Of a stretch of 20,896 nucleotides of DNA, positions 1 through 7,169 are shown piece after piece. Made by a program: the position numbers and the translations under genes. The notes beneath the pieces were generated by a model. It had not been told where the DNA came from. It did not search any database and worked only from the letters and a program-made list of their open reading frames with translations. The DNA is taken from positions 1 through 20,896 of the forward strand of contig JANNRR010000094.1 of assembly GCA_031401675.1 (NCBI GenBank), given 5' to 3'. The stretch comes from JANNRR01 sp031401675 (GTDB taxonomy: Bacteria > Pseudomonadota > Alphaproteobacteria > Rhodobacterales > Rhodobacteraceae). Each line of letters starts with the position of its first letter. The stretch's first letter is position 1.

Positions 1-710
1 ACGTCACCGGGCTCGACCTGGTGAAGCTGATGGCCGGCAGCCATGGCACGCTCGGGGTGCTGACCGAGGTGGCGTTCAAGGTGCTGCCCGCGGCGGAGAC
101 CACGGCGACGCTGGTGTTCGACGGGCTCGACGTCGCCGCCGCGATCGAGCTGATGACCGCCGCGACCGGGACGCCGTTCGAGGTCAGCGGCGCCGCCCAT
201 GCGCCGCAGGGTCTCGGCGACGGGCCGGCGACGCTGCTGCGGCTCGAAGGTCTGGCCGGTTCGGTGGCGCATCGCGCCGGTGCGCTCGCCCGCACGCTGG
301 ATCGCTATGGCCCCTGCCGGGTGGTGGAGGGGCCGGGCGACTGGGCCTGGATCCGCGACGCCGCCGGCTTTGCCGGGCGTGACGGCGCGGTTTGGCGGGT
401 GTCGGTCAGGCCGACCGACGGCGTGCGCGTGGCCGCGGCGTTGCCGCAGGCCGACCTGGTGTTCGACTGGGCGGGCGGGCTGGTCTGGGCGCGTCTCGAC
501 GAGGCGGTCGATCTGCGTGGCGTGCTCGCGGGAGTTCCCGGGCACGCGACGCTGGTGCGCGCCTCCGAGGCGGTCAAGGCGCGCTGGGGCGTGTTTGCGC
601 CCGAGCCCGCGCCGGTGGCCGATCTGGCGGCGGGACTGCGCGCCAGGTTCGACCCGGCGGGGGTGCTGAACCCTGGCCGAATGGGCGCGCGCGCGCTGGC
701 GCCGGCCTGA
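1..710 (+). CDS. glcE: Glycolate oxidase FAD-binding subunit GlcE (5' end missing)
   Basis: This is the C-terminal 235 residues of GlcE; the reading frame is open from position 3 and the start lies outside the window, so internal GTG/ATG codons near position 21 are not the true start. GlcE is the second flavin-type subunit of glycolate dehydrogenase (GlcDEF), which oxidises glycolate to glyoxylate at the membrane. The visible part begins with a DLVKLMAGSHGTLGVLTE stretch, the end of the FAD_binding_4 (PCMH) domain that is characteristic of GlcD/GlcE-like oxidases. It ends with LRARFDPAGVLNPGRM, the conserved C-terminal motif of the family. The gene is followed after 13 bases by glcF, which supports the assignment; glcD is expected upstream, outside the window. 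No frameshift is seen. Confidence 0.93.
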   Translation, partial: VTGLDLVKLMAGSHGTLGVLTEVAFKVLPAAETTATLVFDGLDVAAAIELMTAATGTPFEVSGAAHAPQGLGDGPATLLRLEGLAGSVAHRAGALARTLDRYGPCRVVEGPGDWAWIRDAAGFAGRDGAVWRVSVRPTDGVRVAAALPQADLVFDWAGGLVWARLDEAVDLRGVLAGVPGHATLVRASEAVKARWGVFAPEPAPVADLAAGLRARFDPAGVLNPGRMGARALAPA

Positions 711-723
711 TCCGAGACGCGGG

Positions 724-2046
724 ATGCAGACGACATTCACCCCCGAGCAGTTGGCCGATCCCGCCACGGCGCGGTCGAACACGATCCTGCGGACCTGCGT
801 GCATTGCGGCTTCTGCACCGCGACCTGCCCGACCTACCAGATCCTCGGCGACGAGCTCGACAGTCCGCGCGGCCGGATCTACCTGATCAAGGACATGCTG
901 GAAAACGACCGGCCTGCCGATGCCAGGACCGTCAAGCATATCGACCGCTGCCTGTCGTGTCAGGCCTGCATGACCACCTGTCCGTCGGGGGTGCATTACA
1001 TGCATCTGGTCGATCACGCCCGCGACTATATTGAAAGGACCTATCGGCGGCCCATGTTCGAGCGTCTGCTGCGCGGACTGCTGGCCGCCATCCTGCCGCA
1101 TCCGATGCGGTTCCGTCTGGCGCTGCTGGCGGCAAAGCTGGCGCGGCCGCTGCGCGCCCTGATGCCCGACCCGCGACTGCGCGCCATGCTGGACATGGTG
1201 CCACGGCAGGTGCCGCCGGTCAGCCGCAACGATGACCCGCAGACCTTTGCGGCCACGGGCGTGCGGCGGATGCGGGTGGCGCTGATGACCGGCTGCGCGC
1301 AAAAGGCGCTGAACACCGATATCAACGATGCCACCATCCGGCTCTTGACCCGGCTGGGGTGCGAGGTGGTGGTGGCAAAGGGCGCGGGCTGCTGCGGCGC
1401 GCTGACGCATCACATGGGCAAGACCGCGCAAAGCCACGCCTTTGCCGCCGCCAACATCCGCGCGTTCCTGCACGAGGCCGGGGCGGGGGCTGGCAGCGGG
1501 GCCGGGCTTGACGCCATCGTCATCAATACCAGCGGCTGCGGCACCACGGTCAAGGATTACGGCCACATGTTTGCGGGCGGCCCGCTGGCGGCTGATGCCG
1601 CACGCGTGGCCGGGCTGGCGCTGGATGTCACAGAACTGCTGGCCAGGCTAGACCTGCCGCAGTCGCCGCCGCAGTCGCCGCTGCGCGGGCTGCGCGTCGC
1701 CTATCACGCGGCCTGTTCGCTGCAGCATGGCCAGCAGGTGCGCTCTGCCCCCAAGGAACTGCTGCAGCGCGCCGGGTTCGAGGTGGTGGAGCCCGCCGAC
1801 AGCCATCTGTGCTGCGGCTCGGCCGGAACCTACAATCTGCTGCAACCCGAGATTTCGGGCCAGTTGCGCGACCGCAAGGTTGCGACACTGGTGGCACGCC
1901 GGCCCGACATCATCGCCGCCGGCAACCTTGGCTGCATGCTGCAGATCGGATCGGGCACAACCCTGCCGGTGGTCCATACCGTCGAATTGCTGGACTGGGC
2001 GACCGGCGGGCCGAAACCACCCGCTTTGACCCAATCGCAGCCTTAG
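724..2046 (+). CDS. glcF: Glycolate oxidase iron-sulfur subunit GlcF
   Basis: This 440-residue protein is the iron-sulfur subunit of glycolate dehydrogenase and passes electrons from the GlcD/GlcE flavin subunits towards the respiratory chain. Two ferredoxin-type 4Fe-4S motifs lie near the N-terminus: Cys25, Cys28, Cys31, Cys35 (CVHCGFCTATCP) and Cys76, Cys79, Cys82, Cys86 (CLSCQACMTTCP). Two CCG cysteine-rich domains follow, with CCG at residues 223-225 and 363-365, as in GlpC/LldE/GlcF proteins. Length and domain order fit the family. The gene starts 13 bases after glcE stops, so they are probably cotranscribed; the ribosome binding site is weak, suggesting coupling. A 12-bp in-frame tandem duplication (1656-1679) encodes a short Pro/Gln/Ser linker between the two CCG halves. 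The downstream gap to the protease gene is 57 bases, with no clear terminator. Confidence 0.95.
   Translation: MQTTFTPEQLADPATARSNTILRTCVHCGFCTATCPTYQILGDELDSPRGRIYLIKDMLENDRPADARTVKHIDRCLSCQACMTTCPSGVHYMHLVDHARDYIERTYRRPMFERLLRGLLAAILPHPMRFRLALLAAKLARPLRALMPDPRLRAMLDMVPRQVPPVSRNDDPQTFAATGVRRMRVALMTGCAQKALNTDINDATIRLLTRLGCEVVVAKGAGCCGALTHHMGKTAQSHAFAAANIRAFLHEAGAGAGSGAGLDAIVINTSGCGTTVKDYGHMFAGGPLAADAARVAGLALDVTELLARLDLPQSPPQSPLRGLRVAYHAACSLQHGQQVRSAPKELLQRAGFEVVEPADSHLCCGSAGTYNLLQPEISGQLRDRKVATLVARRPDIIAAGNLGCMLQIGSGTTLPVVHTVELLDWATGGPKPPALTQSQP
1656..1679 (+). repeat. 12-bp tandem duplication inside glcF
   Basis: The 12-mer GCCGCAGTCGCC occurs twice head to tail (1656-1667 and 1668-1679). 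It is in frame and adds a PQSPPQSP-like linker between the two CCG domains of GlcF, where length variation is probably tolerated. Confidence 0.8.
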
Positions 2047-2103
2047 TTTTGCCCAACCGTCTGCCTAACCCTGTATCCGTGCAGGGAAAAGGGCAGGCAT
2101 CAC

Positions 2104-2976
2104 ATGGGCGGAACCGGGCGAATGGCCAGACTGTCGGCGGCTTTGACGGTCGTGCTGGCAGTCGCATTGTCGGCGGGGCTTCTGGCCCCCGGCCCGGTCG
2201 CTGCCGAGGAAAGCCCCCTGCGCGCCCTGGCAACCGGTGACGACAGCCGGGGGTGGGAAGCCGTCGGGCGGATCAACCTTGGCGACAGCGGTTTTTGCAC
2301 CGGCGCCCTGATCGCCCCCGATCTGGTCCTGACCGCCGCCCACTGCCTGTTCGACAAGGTGACCGGTGCCCGCATGGACCCCGGCGAGATGGAGTTTCTG
2401 GCCGGTTGGCGCAATGGCCGCGCCGCCGCCTATCGAGGCATCCGGCGGGCAATGGCACATCCCGACTATGTCTTTGCCGCCAACGACCGCATCGACCGTG
2501 TCGGTTTTGATCTGGCGCTGTTGCAGCTGGATCAGCCGATCCGCATGTCCAGCATCCTGCCCTTCGAAACCGAGGACCGGCCGCGCAAAGGTGCCGAGGT
2601 TGGCGTGGTATCCTATGCGCAGGACCGTGCCGATGCCGCCTCGTTGCAGGAGGTTTGCCATGTGCTGGGGGCGCGGGACGGGGTTCTGGTCCTGTCCTGC
2701 GTGGTCGATTTCGGTGCGTCGGGGGCGCCGGTCTTTACTGTGCGCGGCGGGGTTGCGCGGATCGTGTCGGTGGTTTCGGCCAAGGCCGAGGTCGAAGGCA
2801 AGCAGGTGGCGCTGGCCATCGATCTGACCGACCCGCTGGCCCAGCTGCGCGCCGTCTTTGACGACGAGGACGCGGTGTTCCGCAATGCAGCCCCGATTGG
2901 CGAGACCACGCGGTCGTTGTCGGCGGTGACGGCCCGCGCGGGCACCGGTGGTGGTGCCAAGTTCGTCAAGCCCTGA
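2104..2976 (+). CDS. Secreted trypsin-like serine protease (S1 family)
   Basis: This 290-residue protein starts with a signal peptide: a basic start, a hydrophobic core around residues 11-28 and a probable cleavage near Ala33-Ala34. It therefore acts in the periplasm or outside the cell. The chymotrypsin-fold catalytic triad can be placed: His80 in LTAAHC, Asp136 in FDLALLQL and Ser206 in GASGAPVF. Cys65 and Cys81 match the conserved disulphide around the catalytic His, and Cys185 and Cys199 may form another. The usual GDSGGP motif is replaced by GASGAP, so the Asp that normally pairs with the new N-terminus after zymogen cleavage is missing. A second possible start is ATG 2122 (residue 7), which leaves the signal peptide intact. 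The substrate is unknown. The gene lies 57 bases after glcF with no evident functional link. Confidence 0.85.
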   Translation: MGGTGRMARLSAALTVVLAVALSAGLLAPGPVAAEESPLRALATGDDSRGWEAVGRINLGDSGFCTGALIAPDLVLTAAHCLFDKVTGARMDPGEMEFLAGWRNGRAAAYRGIRRAMAHPDYVFAANDRIDRVGFDLALLQLDQPIRMSSILPFETEDRPRKGAEVGVVSYAQDRADAASLQEVCHVLGARDGVLVLSCVVDFGASGAPVFTVRGGVARIVSVVSAKAEVEGKQVALAIDLTDPLAQLRAVFDDEDAVFRNAAPIGETTRSLSAVTARAGTGGGAKFVKP

Positions 2977-3013
2977 GGCCCGGCAGACCCAAGATTTTGT
3001 CGATGCCGGGACG

Positions 3014-3051
3014 GGCCGCCGCAGGTGCCGGGACCGGGCGAACCGGCGGCC
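3014..3051 (+). other. GC-rich stem-loop after the protease gene
   Basis: GGCCGCCG (3014-3021) and CGGCGGCC (3044-3051) form a perfect 8-bp stem, with more G/C-rich pairing possible in the loop. There is no T tract after it, so it is a poor intrinsic terminator. It may protect the 3' end of the protease mRNA or help separate it from the heat-shock promoter just downstream. Confidence 0.4.
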
Positions 3052-3069
3052 ACTGTCCGGCGCGCAGGG

Positions 3070-3098
3070 CTTGAAAGCCCGCAGTGCTTTCCCCATCT
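3070..3098 (+). promoter_or_regulatory. Sigma-32 (RpoH) heat-shock promoter of hsp20
   Basis: CTTGAAA (3070-3076), a 14-base spacer and CCCCATCT (3091-3098) match the classical sigma-32 promoter (CTTGAAA, then CCCCATNT) at every consensus position. It lies 88 bases before the start codon of the small heat-shock protein gene, where such a promoter is expected. Transcription would start near 3104-3106, giving a 5' leader of about 82 bases. Confidence 0.85.
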
Positions 3099-3103
3099 GA
3101 GGC

Positions 3104-3186
3104 TGGTCGGGGTGCCCATTGGGGCCCCGGCAAAAGCCCGTCCCGTCCGGGAGGGAAAACCTGACATCGCTTCAAAAGGATGACCC
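3104..3186 (+). promoter_or_regulatory. Candidate ROSE-type RNA thermometer in the hsp20 leader
   Basis: The last part of the leader folds into a hairpin that covers the ribosome binding site. CAUC, a bulged G and CU (3165-3171) pair with AGGAUG (3177-3182) around a 5-base loop. This gives six base pairs, with the U-Y-G-C-U motif (UCGCU, 3167-3171) facing AGGA. That arrangement, including the single bulged G, is the signature of ROSE thermometers known upstream of small heat-shock genes in alphaproteobacteria. The AAGGA Shine-Dalgarno (3176-3180) would be hidden at low temperature and released on heating. The rest of the leader is rich in self-complementary G/C tracts (for example CGGGG and CCCCG around 3108-3129), in line with the multi-hairpin form of ROSE elements. 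The function is inferred from sequence only. Confidence 0.72.
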
Positions 3187-3657
3187 ATGCGTACCTTTGA
3201 TCTTGCCCCGCTCTACCGTGCAACCGTCGGCTTTGACCGTATTGCCGACATGATGGACCGGGTTCTGGCCGCCGACATCGCGCAGCCGACCTATCCGCCC
3301 TACAACATCGAGAAGACCGCAGAGAACGGCTACCGCATTTCCGTGGCCGTGGCGGGCTTTACCGGCGAAAACCTGACCGTCGAGGTCAAGGAAAACACCC
3401 TGCTGGTGGCCGCCCGCAAGGCGACGGAGGACGCGCCCGAGGCCGGGCGCAGCTTCCTGCACCGCGGCATCGCCACCCGCGCGTTCGAGCGCCGGTTCCA
3501 TCTGGCCGACCATGTCCGCGTCACCGGTGCCACCCATGCCGACGGCATGCTGCACATCGATCTGGTGCGCGAAGTGCCGGAAACGCTGAAGCCGCGCCGG
3601 ATCGAGATTGCCAAGGGCTCGGATATCGAAGCCAAGGCGATTGCCGGGGTGAACTGA
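3187..3657 (+). CDS. Small heat-shock protein Hsp20 (IbpA-like)
   Basis: This 156-residue protein is an ATP-independent holdase of the Hsp20/alpha-crystallin family, binding unfolding proteins in the cytoplasm for later refolding by DnaK/ClpB. The N-terminal arm contains FDRIADMMDRVL (residues 16-27). The alpha-crystallin domain runs from about residue 38 (YNIEKTAENGYRISVAVAGF) to about 131 and contains the conserved A-x-x-x-G-x-L-type stretch at 115-122. A C-terminal I-E-I (139-141) matches the I-x-I motif used for oligomer assembly. Length and layout fit IbpA-type class A proteins. The start is fixed by AAGGA six bases upstream. The gene stands alone between a sigma-32 promoter with a candidate thermometer leader and a strong terminator, so it is probably a single-gene heat-shock unit. 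Confidence 0.96.
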   Translation: MRTFDLAPLYRATVGFDRIADMMDRVLAADIAQPTYPPYNIEKTAENGYRISVAVAGFTGENLTVEVKENTLLVAARKATEDAPEAGRSFLHRGIATRAFERRFHLADHVRVTGATHADGMLHIDLVREVPETLKPRRIEIAKGSDIEAKAIAGVN

Positions 3658-3674
3658 GCTTTTGTCGAGATGAG

Positions 3675-3707
3675 AAAAGGCGCGCGGCGAGGGCTGCGCG
3701 CCTTTTT
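3675..3707 (+). terminator. Intrinsic terminator of hsp20
   Basis: AAAAGGCGCGC (3675-3685) and GCGCGCCTTTT (3696-3706) form a perfect 11-bp stem with a 10-base loop, ending in a run of five T. It lies 17 bases after the hsp20 stop codon. Confidence 0.92.
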
Positions 3708-3733
3708 CCATGTCTGGCAGGTGGCAGGGCCGG

Positions 3734-3770
3734 GGCCTCCGGCGGGGATATTCTTGCCGGAATGAATGGG
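3734..3770. repeat. Possible dispersed Rhodobacterales intergenic repeat
   Basis: The stretch beginning GGCCTCCGGCGGGGATATTC and running to about 3770 resembles a short motif that I recall as common between genes in Rhodobacterales genomes (GCCTCCGGCGGGGATATTT followed by an A/G-rich tail). It occurs once in this window, between convergent hsp20 and the small gene at 3812-4003. Its function is unknown, and the recognition rests on memory rather than a search. Confidence 0.4.
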
Positions 3771-3811
3771 ACAGGGCCGCCCGGGCCGGCGGGGGTCGCC
3801 GGATTCGCGCC

Positions 3812-4003
3812 TTACGCCGCGCGACCGGTGCTCAATCCGGCCAGCATTGCGAACAGGCGGGCGATCCGGCGACCGGCGCGCACCGGGGCGATGCTGGCCG
3901 GGGCCGCATCCGCAGCGAACCGGGCATAGTAGTCATCCTCGGTCATGGGTTTGGCGCACAGCTTGCCCTGGTCGCGCGACAGGATCGACAGTGTGGTCAG
4001 CAT
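3812..4003 (-). CDS. Small unrecognised protein (63 aa)
   Basis: I do not recognise this 63-residue protein. It is judged real because GAGGAG ends about six bases before its ATG (4001-4003 on the plus strand reads CAT) and because it fills a gap between convergent genes. It has no signal peptide or clear membrane segment. The N-terminal half carries an acidic, aromatic stretch (MTEDDYYARF, residues 20-29). The C-terminal half is basic and Ala/Leu-rich (VRAGRRIARLFAMLAGL, 41-57) and could form an amphipathic helix. It lies 122 bases after the last of the three regulator genes on the same strand, so it could be read from that operon. A separate promoter is also possible because a tandem TTTGGAAC motif lies just upstream. 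Confidence 0.6.
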   Translation of the reverse strand: MLTTLSILSRDQGKLCAKPMTEDDYYARFAADAAPASIAPVRAGRRIARLFAMLAGLSTGRAA

Positions 4004-4093
4004 GTTCTGGCTCCTCGGGGTGGGCCGTGATTGGCCTGATGAGGTCAGAATGCCGCTGTCTGGCGGTTTGTGTCCTGTAGCGGGGGGTATAAA

Positions 4094-4112
4094 GTTCCAA
4101 AATGTTCCAAAG
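4094..4112 (-). promoter_or_regulatory. Tandem TTTGGAAC direct repeat before the 63-aa gene
   Basis: On the minus strand TTTGGAAC occurs twice (within 4104-4112 and 4094-4102) with a 10-base period, one helical turn, followed by A/T-rich TTTATA. This is a plausible protein binding site or part of a promoter for the small gene. The GGAAC core resembles the -35 element of many ECF sigma factors, but no convincing -10 element at the right distance was found. Confidence 0.35.
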
Positions 4113-4125
4113 CGGGGTGAAGCGG

Positions 4126-5652
4126 TCAGCCTTCGGGCAGGCCGGCCAGCCGCATTCCGTCCAGTACCGGCTCGATGCGCGGGAATCTGGCCGGTTGGCC
4201 GGCACGGATGCGTGCCAGCGTGATCCCCGGCGCGATCGCCAACAACCTGTCAAGGCAGGCCCGGGCCGATTCCATCCGTCCAAGATGGGCATTGGCGGCG
4301 ATCAGCATCCAGTAGGTCGGATCGAACCGGTCGTTCAGCGCCAACGCCCGCGAAGCGCAGCCAAGCGCCGCCTCGTATTCGCCGCGAAGGATGTGCACCA
4401 TCGCGGTTCCGGACCACGAGATACGGTTGTCGGGGTCGGTCGGTCTCAGATGGATCGCCCGGCGGAAATAGCCGAGTGCCGACTCCAGATCGCCGCAGTG
4501 CATGGTGGCGACACCGGCGGCAATCGTGACCATCAGGTCATTCGGGTTGGCTTGCGCCGCCGCCTGCACGACCGCCATGCCGCCGTCATAGTCCCTGCCG
4601 ATCTGGATCAGCGACATCGCGCAATGCGCCAGAACCCGCGGATTGCCGTCGGCATGGCGCAAACCGCGCCGCGCCAGTTCCAGGCATTTGCCGGCGTCGT
4701 CCTCGCCCAGTGACCGCCAACCCATGTTCAGGCGGTGTTCCAGCGCCCAAGAGGCGTGGGCAAGGATCACGCCATTGTCTGGCTCGGCCGCCAGCGCGTT
4801 GGTCAGCAGGGCGCAGGCTGTGGCGTTGTTCGCCTCGGATTCGCTGGCCAGCAGCGCCCGTGCCTGCAGGTAGATGTCGTAGCTGGCGGCGCTTTGCGGC
4901 CGCCATTGCCTGGCGCGGGAAATTTCCGATGATTCGATGACGGGTGCGACCAGCGTCGCGACGCTTTCGGTGATGCGGTCCTGAAACTCGAAGATGTCGG
5001 CGGCATCGCCGTCGAACCGCTCGGTCCACAGCGTCGTGCCGCTGATGCCATCCACCAGTTGCGCAGTCAGCCGCAGCCTTTCGCCGGATCGCCGCACCGA
5101 GCCTTCCAGCAGGTAGTCCGCACCGAGGTCGCGGGCGATCTGGCGGGTATCGACGGCACGGCCCTTGTAAACAAACGTGGAATTGCGCGACAGGACGGCC
5201 AGCGATTGAAAGCGCGACAGGGCGGTGATGATGTCGGCCACGATGCCGTCGGCGAAATAGTCGGTGGAAGCATCGCCGCTGAGGTTCTGGAACGGCAGCA
5301 CGGCGAGGGCCGGACGGGTGGCGGCCTCTGGTTCGGGCGGCTGCGGCTGCGGGATCACCAGCCGGTAGCCGACACGCGGCACCGTCACGATCCAGTCCTG
5401 CCCCTGCGGGCCGGGGCCGAGCGCCTTGCGCAGGTGGGCGATCTGCACCGTCAGGTTGCCCTCTTCAACCGCCATGCCGGGCCAGCCCGCCTGCATCAGG
5501 TCGGATTTGGAAACCGTTTGGCCCAGCGTGTTGAACATCGCCAACAGTAGCGCCATCGCGCGTTGGCCAACTGGCACCGACTGGCCGTCTCGCAACAGGA
5601 CCCCGCGCCCCTCGTCGATATGAAACGGTCCGATGCTGTGAAGCACGGTCAT
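4126..5652 (-). CDS. Winged-helix regulator with TolB-N-like domain and TPRs (third of array)
   Basis: This 508-residue protein carries an OmpR/CadC-type winged helix-turn-helix DNA-binding domain (about residues 1-100; recognition helix around 66-78, wing DWIVTVPRVGYRL at 86-98). A TolB-N-like alpha/beta domain follows at about 114-232 (PALAVLPFQNLSGD, FADGIVADIITALSRF, YLLEGSVRRSGERL, FQDRITE), of the type also seen in class III adenylate cyclases. The C-terminal half (about 255-490) holds several TPR-like helical pairs. No transmembrane segment is visible, unlike classical CadC, so it is predicted to be a cytoplasmic transcription factor. Its ATG overlaps the stop of the preceding paralogue (ATGA), indicating translational coupling as last of three genes. 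The ligand and targets are unknown. It is the most diverged copy in the sensor region, with IVADIITALSRF where the other two have VVEDIITALSKF. Confidence 0.88.
   Translation of the reverse strand: MTVLHSIGPFHIDEGRGVLLRDGQSVPVGQRAMALLLAMFNTLGQTVSKSDLMQAGWPGMAVEEGNLTVQIAHLRKALGPGPQGQDWIVTVPRVGYRLVIPQPQPPEPEAATRPALAVLPFQNLSGDASTDYFADGIVADIITALSRFQSLAVLSRNSTFVYKGRAVDTRQIARDLGADYLLEGSVRRSGERLRLTAQLVDGISGTTLWTERFDGDAADIFEFQDRITESVATLVAPVIESSEISRARQWRPQSAASYDIYLQARALLASESEANNATACALLTNALAAEPDNGVILAHASWALEHRLNMGWRSLGEDDAGKCLELARRGLRHADGNPRVLAHCAMSLIQIGRDYDGGMAVVQAAAQANPNDLMVTIAAGVATMHCGDLESALGYFRRAIHLRPTDPDNRISWSGTAMVHILRGEYEAALGCASRALALNDRFDPTYWMLIAANAHLGRMESARACLDRLLAIAPGITLARIRAGQPARFPRIEPVLDGMRLAGLPEG
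5375..5492 (-). repeat. Conserved DNA block, copy in third regulator
   Basis: A block of 118 bases encoding the DNA-recognition core of the winged helix is almost the same in all three regulator genes, with only four variable positions. Within it 69 bases (5424-5492 here) are identical in all three copies, including third codon positions, while the flanking coding sequence is clearly diverged. Confidence 0.85.
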
Positions 5653-7169
5653 TCTTCAACCAGCCCGGCCAGCCGCATGCCGTCGATCAGAACGTCAAGC
5701 CGGTGCGGATCACGCGGCTGCTGACCTTGCCTGATCCGCGTCAGACTGGCCTTGGGGGTTATTGCAAGCAATCCCGTAACATGTCGGCGCGCCTCCTCCA
5801 GCTGCCCGAGGTGAGCATTAGCGGCAATCAGCATCCAATGGGTCGGGTCGTAATGCGGATTGATCGCCAGCGACTGAACAGCCCAGTCGAGAGCGGCCGC
5901 ATACCGCCCTTCGGCCATCCGGATATGCGCCATGCCGGTCATCTGCCAATGGGTGCCAAATCCGTTGGGGTCCAGCCGCAACGCCCGCTCCAGACACTGC
6001 GCGGCAGCGGTCAGATCGCCGCCCATCAGTTCACCGATTCCGGCCAAATTCAGCACGTCGATGTTGTTTGGATTCTCCAGCAACGCCCGGCGCAATACCG
6101 CCAATCCGCCATCGTATTCGCGTGCGATCTGCAGCAAGACAAAACCACCGTAGCCAAGGACCGTGGCGTCGTCATGGGTCAGATCCAATGCGGCGCGGGC
6201 CAGTTCAACGGCCCGCTTCACGTCGTCCGGTCCTGCGCCCTCGAACTGCATCACGATGCGCAGCAGGTAGGCCTGGGCTGCGAAGGCCATCGCCTGGGCA
6301 AATCCCGGATCGAGCGCGATGGCGCGTTCCAGCAATTCAATGGCGCGGGTATTTGCCTCGGGACGTGAAACAAAGACATCGGGCAGGGCCTGCAGATACA
6401 GATCATAGGCAGCAAGGCTTTCGGGCCGTACCCGTCGCGACCGCTCGATTTCGGCGCGCAGGATGTTCGGTTCGACCAGAGCCACCACATTCTCGGTGAT
6501 CCGGTCCTGAAAATCGAACACGTCCTCGACCGGTCCATCGAACTGGTGCGCCCAAACCGTCCGAAGGTCGGCGGCTTCGATGAGCTGGGTGCCAATTCGC
6601 AGCCGGTTGCCCGCGCGCCTGACGCTGCCTTCCAGCACATAGCGTACGCCCAGGTCTTCGGCCACCTGCCGGGCACCAACGACCCGGCCCTTGTAGGCAA
6701 AAGTCGAATTGCGCGCGATGACGGCGAATGAGTGGAACTTCGACAGCGCGGTGATGATATCCTCGACCACGCCATCTGCAAAATAATCCTGTTCCGGGTC
6801 GCCGCTCAGGTTGGCAAACGGCATCACGGCGAGCGAGGGTTTCAAGGCGACTTCCGCGACAGCCGCCGCCTTTGCCAGCCGGTAGCCGACACGCGGCACC
6901 GTCACGATCCAGTCCTGTCCCTGCGGGCCGGGGCCAAGCGCCTTGCGCAGGTGGGCGATCTGCACCGTCAGGTTGCCCTCTTCAACCGCCATGCCGGGCC
7001 AGCCCGCCTCCAGCAGATCGGCTTTGGCAACGCTTGCCCCCTGCGCGTCGATCAGGGCCAGCAACAGCGCCATCGCCCGCTGACCGACCGGCTGCGCCAG
7101 ACCGTCGCGCAACAACAGGCCACGGGCGGGATCGATCTGAAAGGGCCCAAGGGCAATCGGAGTGCTCAT
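5649..7169 (-). CDS. Winged-helix regulator with TolB-N-like domain and TPRs (second of array)
   Basis: This is the middle paralogue, 506 residues from the ATG at 7169. An upstream in-frame start at 7364 would add 65 residues, but it lies inside the preceding gene and encodes low-quality sequence. The ATG at 7169 overlaps the preceding stop as ATGA, and all three paralogues align from that point. The domains are a winged helix (1-100), a TolB-N-like domain (about 110-228; PSLAVMPFANLSGDPEQDYFAD, FDFQDRITE) and C-terminal TPR-like repeats with a conserved YDPTHWMLIAANAHLGQLEEA unit. GGAGGA sits directly before the ATG, too close for normal initiation, so translation probably depends on reinitiation after the upstream gene. 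No membrane segment is seen. The role is transcription control by an unknown signal. Confidence 0.88.
   Translation of the reverse strand: MSTPIALGPFQIDPARGLLLRDGLAQPVGQRAMALLLALIDAQGASVAKADLLEAGWPGMAVEEGNLTVQIAHLRKALGPGPQGQDWIVTVPRVGYRLAKAAAVAEVALKPSLAVMPFANLSGDPEQDYFADGVVEDIITALSKFHSFAVIARNSTFAYKGRVVGARQVAEDLGVRYVLEGSVRRAGNRLRIGTQLIEAADLRTVWAHQFDGPVEDVFDFQDRITENVVALVEPNILRAEIERSRRVRPESLAAYDLYLQALPDVFVSRPEANTRAIELLERAIALDPGFAQAMAFAAQAYLLRIVMQFEGAGPDDVKRAVELARAALDLTHDDATVLGYGGFVLLQIAREYDGGLAVLRRALLENPNNIDVLNLAGIGELMGGDLTAAAQCLERALRLDPNGFGTHWQMTGMAHIRMAEGRYAAALDWAVQSLAINPHYDPTHWMLIAANAHLGQLEEARRHVTGLLAITPKASLTRIRQGQQPRDPHRLDVLIDGMRLAGLVEE
6892..7009 (-). repeat. Conserved DNA block, copy in second regulator
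   Basis: This is the second copy of the 118-base winged-helix block. Its 69-base invariant part is at 6941-7009. Silent third positions are conserved as well as the protein sequence. Confidence 0.85.

Noticed and set aside
574..1566. Minus-strand open frame (330 aa) opposite glcE/glcF
   Set aside because: No recognisable domain; the GlcE and GlcF motifs on the plus strand account for the sequence.
2047..2103. Terminator or promoter between glcF and the protease
   Set aside because: Only a weak 5-bp CCCTG/CAGGG stem without T tract, and no convincing -35/-10 pair, was found.
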